Shown here in pieces: positions 16,253 through 25,696 of a DNA stretch of 64,000 bases (position 1 is the stretch's first letter; each line of letters opens with the position of its first letter). Source of the DNA: Methylobacterium brachythecii. GTDB taxonomy: Bacteria; Pseudomonadota; Alphaproteobacteria; Rhizobiales; Beijerinckiaceae. The notes beneath the pieces were generated by a model. It worked only from the letters and a program-made list of their open reading frames with translations, was not told where the DNA came from and ran no database searches. Both the position numbers and the translations under genes were made by a program. Location of the stretch: assembly GCF_014196345.1 (NCBI RefSeq), contig NZ_JACIDN010000001.1:186001-250000 (forward strand). Reading direction: 5' to 3'.

Positions 16253-18022
16253 ATGCTCGGAGGCCTGGGAGGGTCGTTTCGACACGCCAGGAGTGCCTCG
16301 GGCCTCCTGAGACTTCTGCTTGTCCTGTCGCTTGTCGTTCCGACGGCCGTCTTCGCCTTCGTGACGCTGCAGGGCCGCGCCCTGTTACTCGACAATGCGA
16401 CGAACCGTACCACCCGTATGGCGGAGCTCCTGGCGCAGCAGGCGGCGGCGACCTTCGACGGCTACAACGCCGCCTTCAGCCGGATCGAGGAGCATCTGCT
16501 GCACACGGAGGGGCAGTTCCAGGAGAATCTGCTGCACGAGTATCTCTCCGACATCGACCGGGACATGCGCTCCGTCGACAGCATCGCCGTTGTGGACGAG
16601 GATGGCGCTGCGATCGCGCATAGCCGCTACTTCCCCGTTCCCAAGACCTATGTTGGGGATCGCGACTACATTCAGAACGCGACACCGGCTGGCCGCGACC
16701 GACCGGGGTCGATCCAGGGTCGTGAAGGCATGGTGATCGGCCTCCCGGTGAAGAGCCGAATCTCCGGCAAGACCGTTCTTCTCGCCTCGCGCGGCCGTCA
16801 CGACATCCCCGGCGCGGCGCACGGCACGCTCGTGATCTCGATCTCGCAGCAATACTTCGAGGAATTCTACCGCACCCTCGCCCTCACCAAGAGCGATCGG
16901 GTCGCCCTGATCCGCTCCGATACCCGTGTGCTGGCCCAGATCCCGGCCGTCCCCGGCCGTCCTTCGATCGACCCGGAGCAGACCGGGACGCTCGGCCCGA
17001 TCACGACCGCCGCGGCCAGCGAAGTCGGCATCCGGCAACTCACCGACGGCACGATCGACTACGTCTCGCCCGTCGATGGAGCGCGGCGGATCTCGGGCTT
17101 CCGCAAGGTCGAGGGTTACCCGATCTATGTCGAGGTGGGCTTCGCCGTCGACAACGTGCTGGCGCCATGGCGCAACCAAGCCCTGATCAATCTCGCGATC
17201 GCGGCCATCGCCACGCTGCTGCTCTTCTCGGTGGCCCGCATGGCGCTCGTGAAATCGCGGGACGAGGCGGCGATGCAGGCGCTGCTTCTCGCCGAGGAAC
17301 ACCAGCGCCTCGAGGCGGAGTCGGCTCTGCGTCAGGCGCAGAAGATGGAAGCGCTCGGCCAGCTCACCGGCGGCATCGCGCACGACTTCAACAACATGCT
17401 CAACATCGTCCTGGTGAACCTCGAACTCGCCGCCAAACGCCTGACCGACCGCAAGCCGGACGATCTCGATCGCGTGGACGGCTACGTGAGGGGCGCGGCG
17501 CAGGGCGCCGAGCGCGGCGTGGCGCTCACCCGGCGGCTGCTCGCCTTCGCCCATCGCCAGGAGGACGAGGACCCGGTGGTCGTCCAGGCCTCGGATCTGG
17601 TGGTCGGAGTGCTCGACCTTCTCGGCCAGGCGGCCGGCTCCAAGGTGAGGATCACGCTGGATACTCCTCGGGGCCTGCATCCGGTCCGGGTCGATCCGAA
17701 CGAATTGGAGACGGCCCTGCTCAACCTCGTCGTGAATGCACGCGACGCCATGCCGGCGGGCGGACGCGTCCACGTTTCCGTGCGGGAGGAGGGACGCATG
17801 GTCGTGCTCTCGGTGAAGGATACCGGGCACGGGATGGATGCGGAGATGCTGAAGCGCGCCACCGAGCCCTTCTTCACCACCAAGGAATCCGGCAAGGGCT
17901 CCGGCCTTGGCCTCTCGATGGTCGAGCGCTTCGCAATCCATTCGGGGGGCAGCTTGCGGCTGGAAAGCCAGCCCGGCAGCGGGACGACCGCAGAGATCAG
18001 GCTGCCGGCGGCTTCCACCTGA
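16253..18022 (+). CDS. Membrane sensor histidine kinase with periplasmic Cache domain
   Basis: 589 residues. Helix 1 at about 18-42; a periplasmic double-Cache-like sensor to about 305 with landmarks VGDRDYIQNA and IGLPVKSRISG; helix 2 at 309-330; a coiled linker; the H-box GGIAHDFNNML with phospho-acceptor His377; an N-box NLVVNARDAM; G boxes DTGHGM and GKGSGLGLS. No receiver domain is fused and no response regulator gene is adjacent, so it is an orphan kinase, probably for small organic ligands as in dCache_1 families. The ATG at 16253 follows GCAGGA nine bases upstream. Confidence 0.85.
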   Translation: MLGGLGGSFRHARSASGLLRLLLVLSLVVPTAVFAFVTLQGRALLLDNATNRTTRMAELLAQQAAATFDGYNAAFSRIEEHLLHTEGQFQENLLHEYLSDIDRDMRSVDSIAVVDEDGAAIAHSRYFPVPKTYVGDRDYIQNATPAGRDRPGSIQGREGMVIGLPVKSRISGKTVLLASRGRHDIPGAAHGTLVISISQQYFEEFYRTLALTKSDRVALIRSDTRVLAQIPAVPGRPSIDPEQTGTLGPITTAAASEVGIRQLTDGTIDYVSPVDGARRISGFRKVEGYPIYVEVGFAVDNVLAPWRNQALINLAIAAIATLLLFSVARMALVKSRDEAAMQALLLAEEHQRLEAESALRQAQKMEALGQLTGGIAHDFNNMLNIVLVNLELAAKRLTDRKPDDLDRVDGYVRGAAQGAERGVALTRRLLAFAHRQEDEDPVVVQASDLVVGVLDLLGQAAGSKVRITLDTPRGLHPVRVDPNELETALLNLVVNARDAMPAGGRVHVSVREEGRMVVLSVKDTGHGMDAEMLKRATEPFFTTKESGKGSGLGLSMVERFAIHSGGSLRLESQPGSGTTAEIRLPAAST

Positions 18023-18080
18023 ACCTGCCGAGATCGGCTGATCCGCTGCTCATGCGTGACCGGGTGCCATTCGTGAAAAC

Positions 18081-18102
18081 GGGCGAGGCCATCGCCCCGC
18101 CC
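18081..18102. terminator. Possible hairpin terminator
   Basis: GGGCGAGGC and GCCCCGCCC can form a 9-bp stem with one mismatch around CATC, between the convergent kinase and cysteine desulfurase genes. There is no clear T-run. Confidence 0.3.
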
Positions 18103-18129
18103 GCTTCTGCATTTCGGTGATGCCGGCCG

Positions 18130-20110
<1,981 letters not shown>

Positions 20111-20124
<14 letters not shown>

Positions 20125-21502
20125 GGTAGTTGCCCAGCAGCACGTTATCGAGACGGGCGATAGCGTCCTCGACCAGCACGGCGGCCGAGAAGTAGCGCGT
20201 CACGAGGTGCGAGGCGATGGAGTGGTCGTTGGTGCCCATGTAGCGCACCGACAGGCCCGGCTCGATCTCGCCGGTGACGCCGGACTTCTGCAGGCCGACC
20301 ACGCCCTGCTCGCCCTCGCCGACGCGAAGCAGCAGGATCGAGGTGGTCTGGGCGCCGGTGGCCGGATCGGTGTCGATCGGCAGCTTGTCGCTGGGCACCA
20401 GCGGGACGCCGCGCCAGGTGATGAACGGCGCGCCGAACAGGTGCACCACGACCGGCGGCACGCCGCGGCGGGTGGCCTCGCGGCCGAACGCGGCGATGGC
20501 GCGCGGATGCGCGACGAAGAAGGCGGGCTTCTTCCAGACCAGCGTCAGCAGCTCGTCCAGATCGTCCGGGGTCGGCGGCCCCGAGCGGGTCGGGATGCGC
20601 TGGCGGCCGCCGACTTCATTGAGCAGGCCGAATTCCGAATTGTTGAGCAGCTCCCACTCCTCGCGCTCCTTCACGGCGTCGACCGTGAGGCGGATCTGCT
20701 CGCGGAGCTGGTCGATCTCGTTCGAGTAGAGGTCGGTGACGCGGGTATGGGTGTTGAGGATCGTCTGGATCGTCGAGAGGTGGTACTCGCGCGGGTCGAC
20801 TTCGTAATCGACGTAGGTCGTCGGCAGGCGCGGCTCGCCGGTATGGACGGCCAGGAGCTCGATGCCCTGCTCGCCCTGGCTGTTGACGTGGCCCTTCAGC
20901 CGGTCGCGCTCCTCGACATATTGCGAGATGCGGTTCTTGATCGCGTCGTCGTCGAGCGCCTTGCGGTCGAGGGTGAGCAACGTGACGGCCGAGAGCGCCT
21001 TCACGGCCGGGGCAGGCTGGCCCTCGCCGGTCAGCGCGTCGTCACCGAAGAAGTCGCCGCGGGTGGCGAGACCCGAGCGCAGGCGGTTCTTGTAGGGGCC
21101 GGACAGGGAGAGCTCGACGGTGCCGTCGGCGACGACGGTCAGGCTGCGGTCCTTTGCGCCCTCGTCCGAGATGGTCTCGCCGGCCTTGTGCTTGCTCTCG
21201 GTGAAATGGTCCGCGAGTGCGGCGAGCTCGGCATCGCCGAGACGGCTGAAGACCGGCACGGCGCGCAGCGAGGCCGGGCTGATCGCGCGCTTCTTGCCCT
21301 CGGCAGCGAGATCGATGCGGCCGGGCTTGGCCAGCACGACGGCGCGGCGGTTCACGCGGTAGACGCCACCGCCGACATTCACGAACGGGAGCAGGCGCAG
21401 CAGCCAGCGCGGTGTGTTCGCCAGATTCTGGACGGAGGTGACGGTGGCCGTCGATAGATTACGTGCTGCCGATGCGCTCACGCTCAGTCCCGGTCCGCTC
21501 AT
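20111..21502 (-). CDS. Family 2 encapsulin shell protein with cNMP-binding-like insert (family 2B)
   Basis: 463 residues of the HK97-fold family 2 encapsulins, which form protein nanocompartments in the cytoplasm. Residues 1-60 (TPRWLLRLLPFVNVGGGVYRVN) and about 215-463 (LPTTYVDYEVDPREY, NTHTRVTDLYSN, PTPDDLDELLTLVWKKPAFF, AFGREATRRGVPPVVV, FITWRGVPLVPSDKLP) align with SrpI-type shells. Between them, about 76-205, is a Crp-like cyclic-nucleotide-binding domain with FFGDDALTGEGQPAPAVKA as the degenerate phosphate cassette; this insert defines family 2B. ATG at 21502 has GGAG about ten bases upstream. The desulfurase gene overlaps its end, and serine acetyltransferase lies upstream on the same strand. 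Confidence 0.92.
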
Positions 21503-21881
21503 GATGTGTCGTCTCCGTGCAGGAAGAATATCGAGGATGTTTGGGACGCGAAGACGGGCTCCGGCGCGAAACGAACGCGACCGGGCCAGGCACATGCAAG
21601 AACTCGCATGCGCTTGATCCAAGCATCGAAATATTGTGCTTCCGCTGGCGAAACCTTGCTAACGCCGCGGCGCAGCAGTGGTCTAGTCTTGTGCGACGAT
21701 TCGGGTCAATGAAACGATCATCTAAATTATGCGGTATTTTCAGGATATTTATTCAGTGATTATGTATTATCGGGAAAATGATTCCGTTATCCGATGAAAA
21801 TATGGAATTTAGTTCCACAGAACGAACATTTGAGAAGAACTTTTGAACGGATTGTGTCGGAGAACCTTTTTCTTCGTATGG
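21503..21881. other. AT-rich upstream region of the encapsulin operon
   Basis: 379 bases without a supportable gene. From about 21700 to 21850 the composition turns strongly AT-rich (for example TTTATTCAGTGATTATGTAT), unlike anything else in the window. It likely carries the encapsulin promoter and regulator sites. Both flanking genes read leftward, so the shell and desulfurase genes can be transcribed from here independently of the acetyltransferase. Confidence 0.5.
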
Positions 21882-22748
21882 TTAGATGCCATCGCCGTAG
21901 CCGAACGATTGATCCATGCTGAGCGCCGGGGACTCGCCGACGGGAAGCTTGGACACCACCCTGGCCGGAACGCCCGCGACGGTCGTATGGGGCGGCACGT
22001 CGCTGAGCACGACGGCTGCCGCCGCGACCTTGGCGCCCTCCCCGACCCGGATGTTGCCGAGAACCTTGGCGCCGACGCTGAGCAGCACGCCGCGTGCGAT
22101 CTTCGGATGGCGATCGCCGCTCTCCTTGCCGTTGCCGCCGAGCGTCACGGATTGAAGGATCGACACGTCGTCGGCGATCACCGTGGTCTCGCCGATCACC
22201 ACGCCGGTGGCGTGATCGATGAAGACGCCGGACCCGATGCGCGCTGCCGGATGGATGTCCGCGCCGAAGACTTCGGAGATCCGGCTCTGCACGTGCAGCG
22301 CCAGCGTCGCCCGGCCCTGGTGCCAGAGCCAGTGCGCCACGCGGTAGCCTTCGAGGGCGGCGAGCCCCTTGTAGAACAGGAACGGGTCGAGATAGCGCCG
22401 GCAGGTCGGGTCGCGCTCTCGTATGGCGACGAGGTCGCGCACTGCGTGCGTGCTGGCATGGGGATCGGCTTCGAAGGCCGATAGGCAGAGGTCGCGCATG
22501 GCGAGCCGCGACAGGTCGCCGTCGCCGAGGCGATGCGCGAGCCGGTAGGCGAAGGCCTGGGCGATGCTGCGCTGGTCGAGCACCGTCGCCTGAATGATGC
22601 CGGCATAGAGCGGCTCCTCGATGAGGGCCGCTTCGGCTTCCGAGCGCAACTGGTCCCAGACCGCGTCGACGCTCGAAGACCGGCTCGTCGTCCGCAGTGG
22701 CACCTGGGGCAGCGACGAGCGTGCCTCGAGAACGACACCGAGACTCAT
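21882..22748 (-). CDS. Serine O-acetyltransferase (CysE/EpsC/SrpH type)
   Basis: 288 residues: an N-terminal helical CysE domain (WDQLRSEAEAALIEEPLYAG) and a C-terminal left-handed beta-helix of hexapeptide repeats with the family hallmarks IHPAARIGSGVFIDHATGVVIGE shared across 205-227, LGGNGKESGDRHPKI and AGVPARVV. It acetylates serine with acetyl-CoA, giving the substrate of cysteine synthase. SrpH-like acetyltransferases are often encoded beside family 2 encapsulins, so it is probably part of the sulfur island, supplying O-acetylserine and hence cysteine for the caged desulfurase. The ATG at 22748 is 90 bases after the small upstream gene. Confidence 0.9.
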   Translation of the reverse strand: MSLGVVLEARSSLPQVPLRTTSRSSSVDAVWDQLRSEAEAALIEEPLYAGIIQATVLDQRSIAQAFAYRLAHRLGDGDLSRLAMRDLCLSAFEADPHASTHAVRDLVAIRERDPTCRRYLDPFLFYKGLAALEGYRVAHWLWHQGRATLALHVQSRISEVFGADIHPAARIGSGVFIDHATGVVIGETTVIADDVSILQSVTLGGNGKESGDRHPKIARGVLLSVGAKVLGNIRVGEGAKVAAAAVVLSDVPPHTTVAGVPARVVSKLPVGESPALSMDQSFGYGDGI

Positions 22749-22838
22749 GCGACGATCCTCGACCGAGCCGTCACATCGCTCCGGGTTCGAGCCGAGGGAG
22801 TGCTCGCTGTTCTCGACAAAGTGGAAGCGCCTGCCACC

Positions 22839-23204
22839 TCAGTTCATCCGCTTCTCGAAGAGATCGGGCAGATAGCGGTACAAGGTCTCGTGACCCTCGA
22901 ACTGTACGTCGACGCTCACCGTGCCCTCGGGAGAGGGCTGCCCCTCGTCATGCGTTTCGATCACGCGGCCAGTGGCATGGCGCCAGATGCCGAGAGCCTC
23001 GGCGACGTCCAGCCGTGCGAACACGACCTCGTCGCCCGGCTCCATGGCCTCGCGCTTCTCGACCACCTCGCAAGGCTGCCGGTTCAGATCTCCGGCCTGC
23101 CCCGATGCCGTTCGGAATCGCTCTGCGGGCGGTGGAGAGGACATGTCCTCCGACGCGTCCGATTCAGAGAAACTTTGCGTCGTAGAAGCTCGGTCAAGCA
23201 GCAT
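22839..23204 (-). CDS. Small acidic hypothetical protein of the sulfur island
   Basis: 121 residues, not recognised. Residues 1-45 are Ser/Thr-rich and probably disordered. The rest (EPGDEVVFARLDVAEALGIW, WRHATGRVIETHDE, VDVQFEGHETLYRYLPDLFE) looks like a small beta-barrel of the SH3 or KOW kind followed by a short helix. It is upstream of, and in the same direction as, the serine acetyltransferase and may be co-transcribed. The start is uncertain: ATG at 23144 would remove the first 20 residues. Confidence 0.55.
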   Translation of the reverse strand: MLLDRASTTQSFSESDASEDMSSPPPAERFRTASGQAGDLNRQPCEVVEKREAMEPGDEVVFARLDVAEALGIWRHATGRVIETHDEGQPSPEGTVSVDVQFEGHETLYRYLPDLFEKRMN

Positions 23205-23335
23205 GATTTTTCTGCTAAATCATTGTTTCGACTAGATATTTGGAGATTATCATCGGATTTGCAAGCCTTGTTTCAGGCAGCCTCCCGCGATACGCGACGA
23301 GAGCCGCTGCGTTCACTGCCGGCAGGAGCCCGCGC

Positions 23336-23773
23336 ATGAAAATCACCCCCGTCGACGAGAAGCTCTCGGTCGCGCACCAGCCGAGCGAGGCGGAGATCGC
23401 CGCGCTCGGCGCGAACGGCGTTGCGCTTCTCATCAACAACCGCCCCGACGGCGAGGAGGCCGGGCAGCCCGGCACGCAGGCGGAAGCCGCGGCCGCCAAA
23501 GCGGCAGGCCTCGCCTATCTCCACATCCCCGTCACCGGGCCGAGCCTGAGCCGCGCAGACGTCGACGGGTTCCGCGAGGCGGTGCTCGCCGCACCGGGCC
23601 CGGTGGTCGCGCATTGCCGCAGCGGCACGCGCTCGCTGACGCTCTGGGCGATCGGCGAGGTGCTCGCCGGCAATCTCGGCCGCGAGGAGGTTCTCGATTA
23701 CGGTGCGCGGCTCGGGATCGACCTATCCGGCGCCGCACGCTGGCTCGACGCCCACGCCGGCGAGCCGGCATGA
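23336..23773 (+). CDS. DUF442/TIGR01244 sulfurtransferase-phosphatase-like protein
   Basis: 145 residues of the dual-specificity-phosphatase/rhodanese-like fold (Blh/TIGR01244 family). The active loop AHCRSGTRS has Cys94 and Arg100 in the CX5R arrangement, and INNRPDGE near residue 35 is the family's first landmark. In sulfide-oxidation loci this domain is fused to or encoded with sulfur dioxygenase and transfers sulfane sulfur or glutathione persulfide. ATG at 23336 has AGGAG eight bases upstream. It overlaps the next gene by four bases (ATGA), so it belongs to a YeeE/YedE operon. Confidence 0.8.
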   Translation: MKITPVDEKLSVAHQPSEAEIAALGANGVALLINNRPDGEEAGQPGTQAEAAAAKAAGLAYLHIPVTGPSLSRADVDGFREAVLAAPGPVVAHCRSGTRSLTLWAIGEVLAGNLGREEVLDYGARLGIDLSGAARWLDAHAGEPA

Positions 23774-24186
23774 GCCCCTACCTCGCCTCGCTCGCCGGCG
23801 GCGCGCTGATCGGTCTGTCGGTGGCGCTGATGCTGATCCTGCACGGCCGTATCGCTGGGGTGAGCGGGCTCGTTGCCGGGCTCGGCACGGACCGGGGCGA
23901 GCGCCGCTGGGTCGACGCCGCCTTCGTCGCTGGGCTGGTCCTGGGGCCGCCGGTCGTCGCGGGTCTCTCCGGCGCGTGGCCTGCGATGCGGATCGCCGCC
24001 TCGCTGCCGGTGCTCGTCGTGGCGGGACTGCTGGTTGGGTTCGGGACGCGGCTCGGCTCGGGCTGCACCAGCGGGCACGGCGTTGCCGGGCTGGCGCGGC
24101 TCTCTCCCCGCTCGATCGTCGCGGTGCTTACGTTCGTGGCTGCCGGGATTCTGACCGTCGCCCTCGTCGGGCTGGGAGCGCGGTGA
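23770..24186 (+). CDS. YeeE/YedE family half-transporter, first subunit
   Basis: 138 residues with four hydrophobic helices. The characteristic motif [20 protein letters not shown] holds the cysteine implicated in thiosulfate or sulfur-compound passage in YeeE proteins. It is half the length of fused YeeE, as in the two-gene DUF395 type. Its ATG overlaps the stop of the DUF442 gene, and the second half-gene follows immediately. Confidence 0.85.
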   Translation: MSPYLASLAGGALIGLSVALMLILHGRIAGVSGLVAGLGTDRGERRWVDAAFVAGLVLGPPVVAGLSGAWPAMRIAASLPVLVVAGLLVGFGTRLGSGCTSGHGVAGLARLSPRSIVAVLTFVAAGILTVALVGLGAR

Positions 24187-24188
24187 GC

Positions 24189-24641
24189 ATGGCGCCGGTC
24201 CGCATTCTCGCCGCCCTCGGGCTCGGCCTGCTCTTCGGCCTCGGCCTCGCCCTCTCCGGCATGCTCGACCCTGCCCGCGTGCGCGGCTTCCTCGACGTCT
24301 TCGGCGCCTGGGATCCGAGCCTGGTCTTCGTGCTCGGCGGCGCCGTCACCGTCTCGAGCCTCGGCTACCAGCTCGTGCGCCGCCTCTCGAAGCCGGCCCT
24401 GGCCGAAAGCTTCCAGATCCCCACGAACCGCCGGGTCGACGGAAAACTGATCGGAGGCTCGGCCCTGTTCGGGATCGGATGGGGCCTCTCCGGCTTCTGC
24501 CCGGGGCCGGCAGTCGCCGCGCTCTCCACCGGCGTGCTGCCGGTCGCGGTCTTCGTGGCGGCGATGCTCGTCGGCATGACGGCGCATCGGGTTTTCACCC
24601 TGCGCGGGGCAGAAGCCGGGATTCCGGCACGGGATTCTTAA
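24189..24641 (+). CDS. YeeE/YedE family half-transporter, second subunit
   Basis: 150 residues with about four helices, opening LAALGLGLLFGLGLALSGM and containing the pore motif GWGLSGFCPGPA with its cysteine. Together with the previous gene it would form one inner-membrane importer of thiosulfate or another sulfane compound. A GTG at 24183, overlapping the previous stop as GTGA, is an alternative start. Next to DUF442 and the desulfurase-encapsulin genes, it points to sulfane-sulfur uptake feeding this island. Confidence 0.85.
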   Translation: MAPVRILAALGLGLLFGLGLALSGMLDPARVRGFLDVFGAWDPSLVFVLGGAVTVSSLGYQLVRRLSKPALAESFQIPTNRRVDGKLIGGSALFGIGWGLSGFCPGPAVAALSTGVLPVAVFVAAMLVGMTAHRVFTLRGAEAGIPARDS

Positions 24642-24714
24642 TAGTTTGTCCCACCCAATGGGGTTCGTGCTGCACCGCACTTGATCGAGACCGAGCTCTG
24701 AGCGACCGAAGATC

Positions 24715-25074
24715 ATGGTCAAACTCGTTCGCCTCATGGCCTGGATGATGATCGCCGCGCTCGTCGTCGTGACGCTCGCGCCGATCGGCATGCGCCCGGT
24801 CATCGTCCAGAACGCGAACATGGAGCGCGCGCTGGCCTACGCTCTCCTCGGCTTCCTCTTCGCCGCCGGTTATCCGCGCCACCGCCTGCTCGCCTTCGCC
24901 GTGGGCGTGGCCGTCGCGGCGGGACTGGAGATCGGGCAGGTCTTCACCGCGAGCCGTCACGGGCGCGTGCCGGACTTCCTGGTGAAGGCTGCCGCTGCCG
25001 GTATCGGTGTCGTCGCGGCCTGGGTTCTCGCCGAACTCCATAGCCGCTGGACCCGCCAGACCCTTCGTGCCTGA
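24715..25074 (+). CDS. VanZ-like small membrane protein
   Basis: 119 residues with four predicted helices. The pattern MERALAYALLGFLFAAGYP, GLEIGQVFTASRHGRVPDFLVKAAAAGIG is that of the VanZ-like family, in which the acidic GLEIxQ and the RxxxxxDxxxNxxG-like loop are conserved. Function unknown outside glycopeptide-resistance operons. It stands alone before the tRNA gene. Confidence 0.75.
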   Translation: MVKLVRLMAWMMIAALVVVTLAPIGMRPVIVQNANMERALAYALLGFLFAAGYPRHRLLAFAVGVAVAAGLEIGQVFTASRHGRVPDFLVKAAAAGIGVVAAWVLAELHSRWTRQTLRA

Positions 25075-25189
25075 GAGGAGCCGGCGAGAGCCGCCATGTC
25101 GGCTGCGCCGACCCACTCACCATACCCCGCATCCGGTGCGTCGAGCCGCTTGAAAAGCGCCGATCCCTTCGATACACCGCACCGCCTGT

Positions 25190-25266
25190 GCCGCCGTAGC
25201 TCAGTTGGTTAGAGCGCTTGATTGTGGATCAAGAGGTCCCCCGTTCGAGCCGGGGCGGTGGTACCA
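25190..25266 (+). tRNA. tRNA-His (anticodon GTG), CCA encoded
   Basis: The 77-base cloverleaf is complete: acceptor GCCGCCG with CGGTGGT, D arm GCTC-AGTTGGTTA-GAGC, anticodon stem CTTGA/TCAAG around loop TTGTGGA, T arm CCCCG-TTCGAGC-CGGGG and encoded CCA. The anticodon is GTG. There is no G at position -1 (it is T), the discriminator is A73 and the first pair is G1:U72, the unusual alphaproteobacterial histidine tRNA form. Confidence 0.95.
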
Positions 25267-25290
25267 TCTCATTTGTCTGATGGTTCTTAA

Positions 25291-25319
25291 GGGGTTGGCG
25301 CGGGCGCCAGCCCCTTTTT
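25291..25319 (+). terminator. Intrinsic terminator of the tRNA-His gene
   Basis: GGGGTTGGCGC and GCGCCAGCCCC form an 11-bp stem with a GG loop and one G-T wobble, followed directly by TTTTT. It lies 24 bases after the tRNA. Confidence 0.85.
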
Positions 25320-25456
25320 CGTTCGACCTTGCCGTGCCGTCGGAAAGCGGGATGAGCGATCGGTTAAGGCGCTGGGGACGGGCGCCCCGTCGTTAACCCT
25401 TCGCTAACCATAATCCCGTCACCCTGACCCTCCACCGCAGATCGAAGGGAAAGGCC

Positions 25457-25666
25457 ATGGCTCGCGACCGGGATTTCGATGCGCTCAGCGAGGCGCAGGT
25501 GGTTGCAGGCCGCACGGCCAAGCGCGGCGTCACCACCGATGCGCGGTTTCGGCCGGCCGGTACCAAGTCCATGGCCGAATTGCTCGATACGATCCAACTC
25601 GTCGCCGAGGCCGCCACCGGCGAGCGCAGCTTCCTGCACGTCGACCCGGCGCGCGACCGGCGCTGA
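25457..25666 (+). CDS. Small soluble hypothetical protein
   Basis: 69 residues, not recognised. The N-terminal half is charged (MARDRDFDALSEAQVVAGRT) and the C-terminal half forms a likely amphipathic helix (SMAELLDTIQLVAEAATGE). GAAGGGAAAGG seven bases upstream is a good ribosome-binding site. It stands alone between the tRNA and the convergent ABC-like gene. Confidence 0.5.
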   Translation: MARDRDFDALSEAQVVAGRTAKRGVTTDARFRPAGTKSMAELLDTIQLVAEAATGERSFLHVDPARDRR

Positions 25667-25696
25667 GGCGCGGTCGAGGCCTTCAACAAGGGAATC

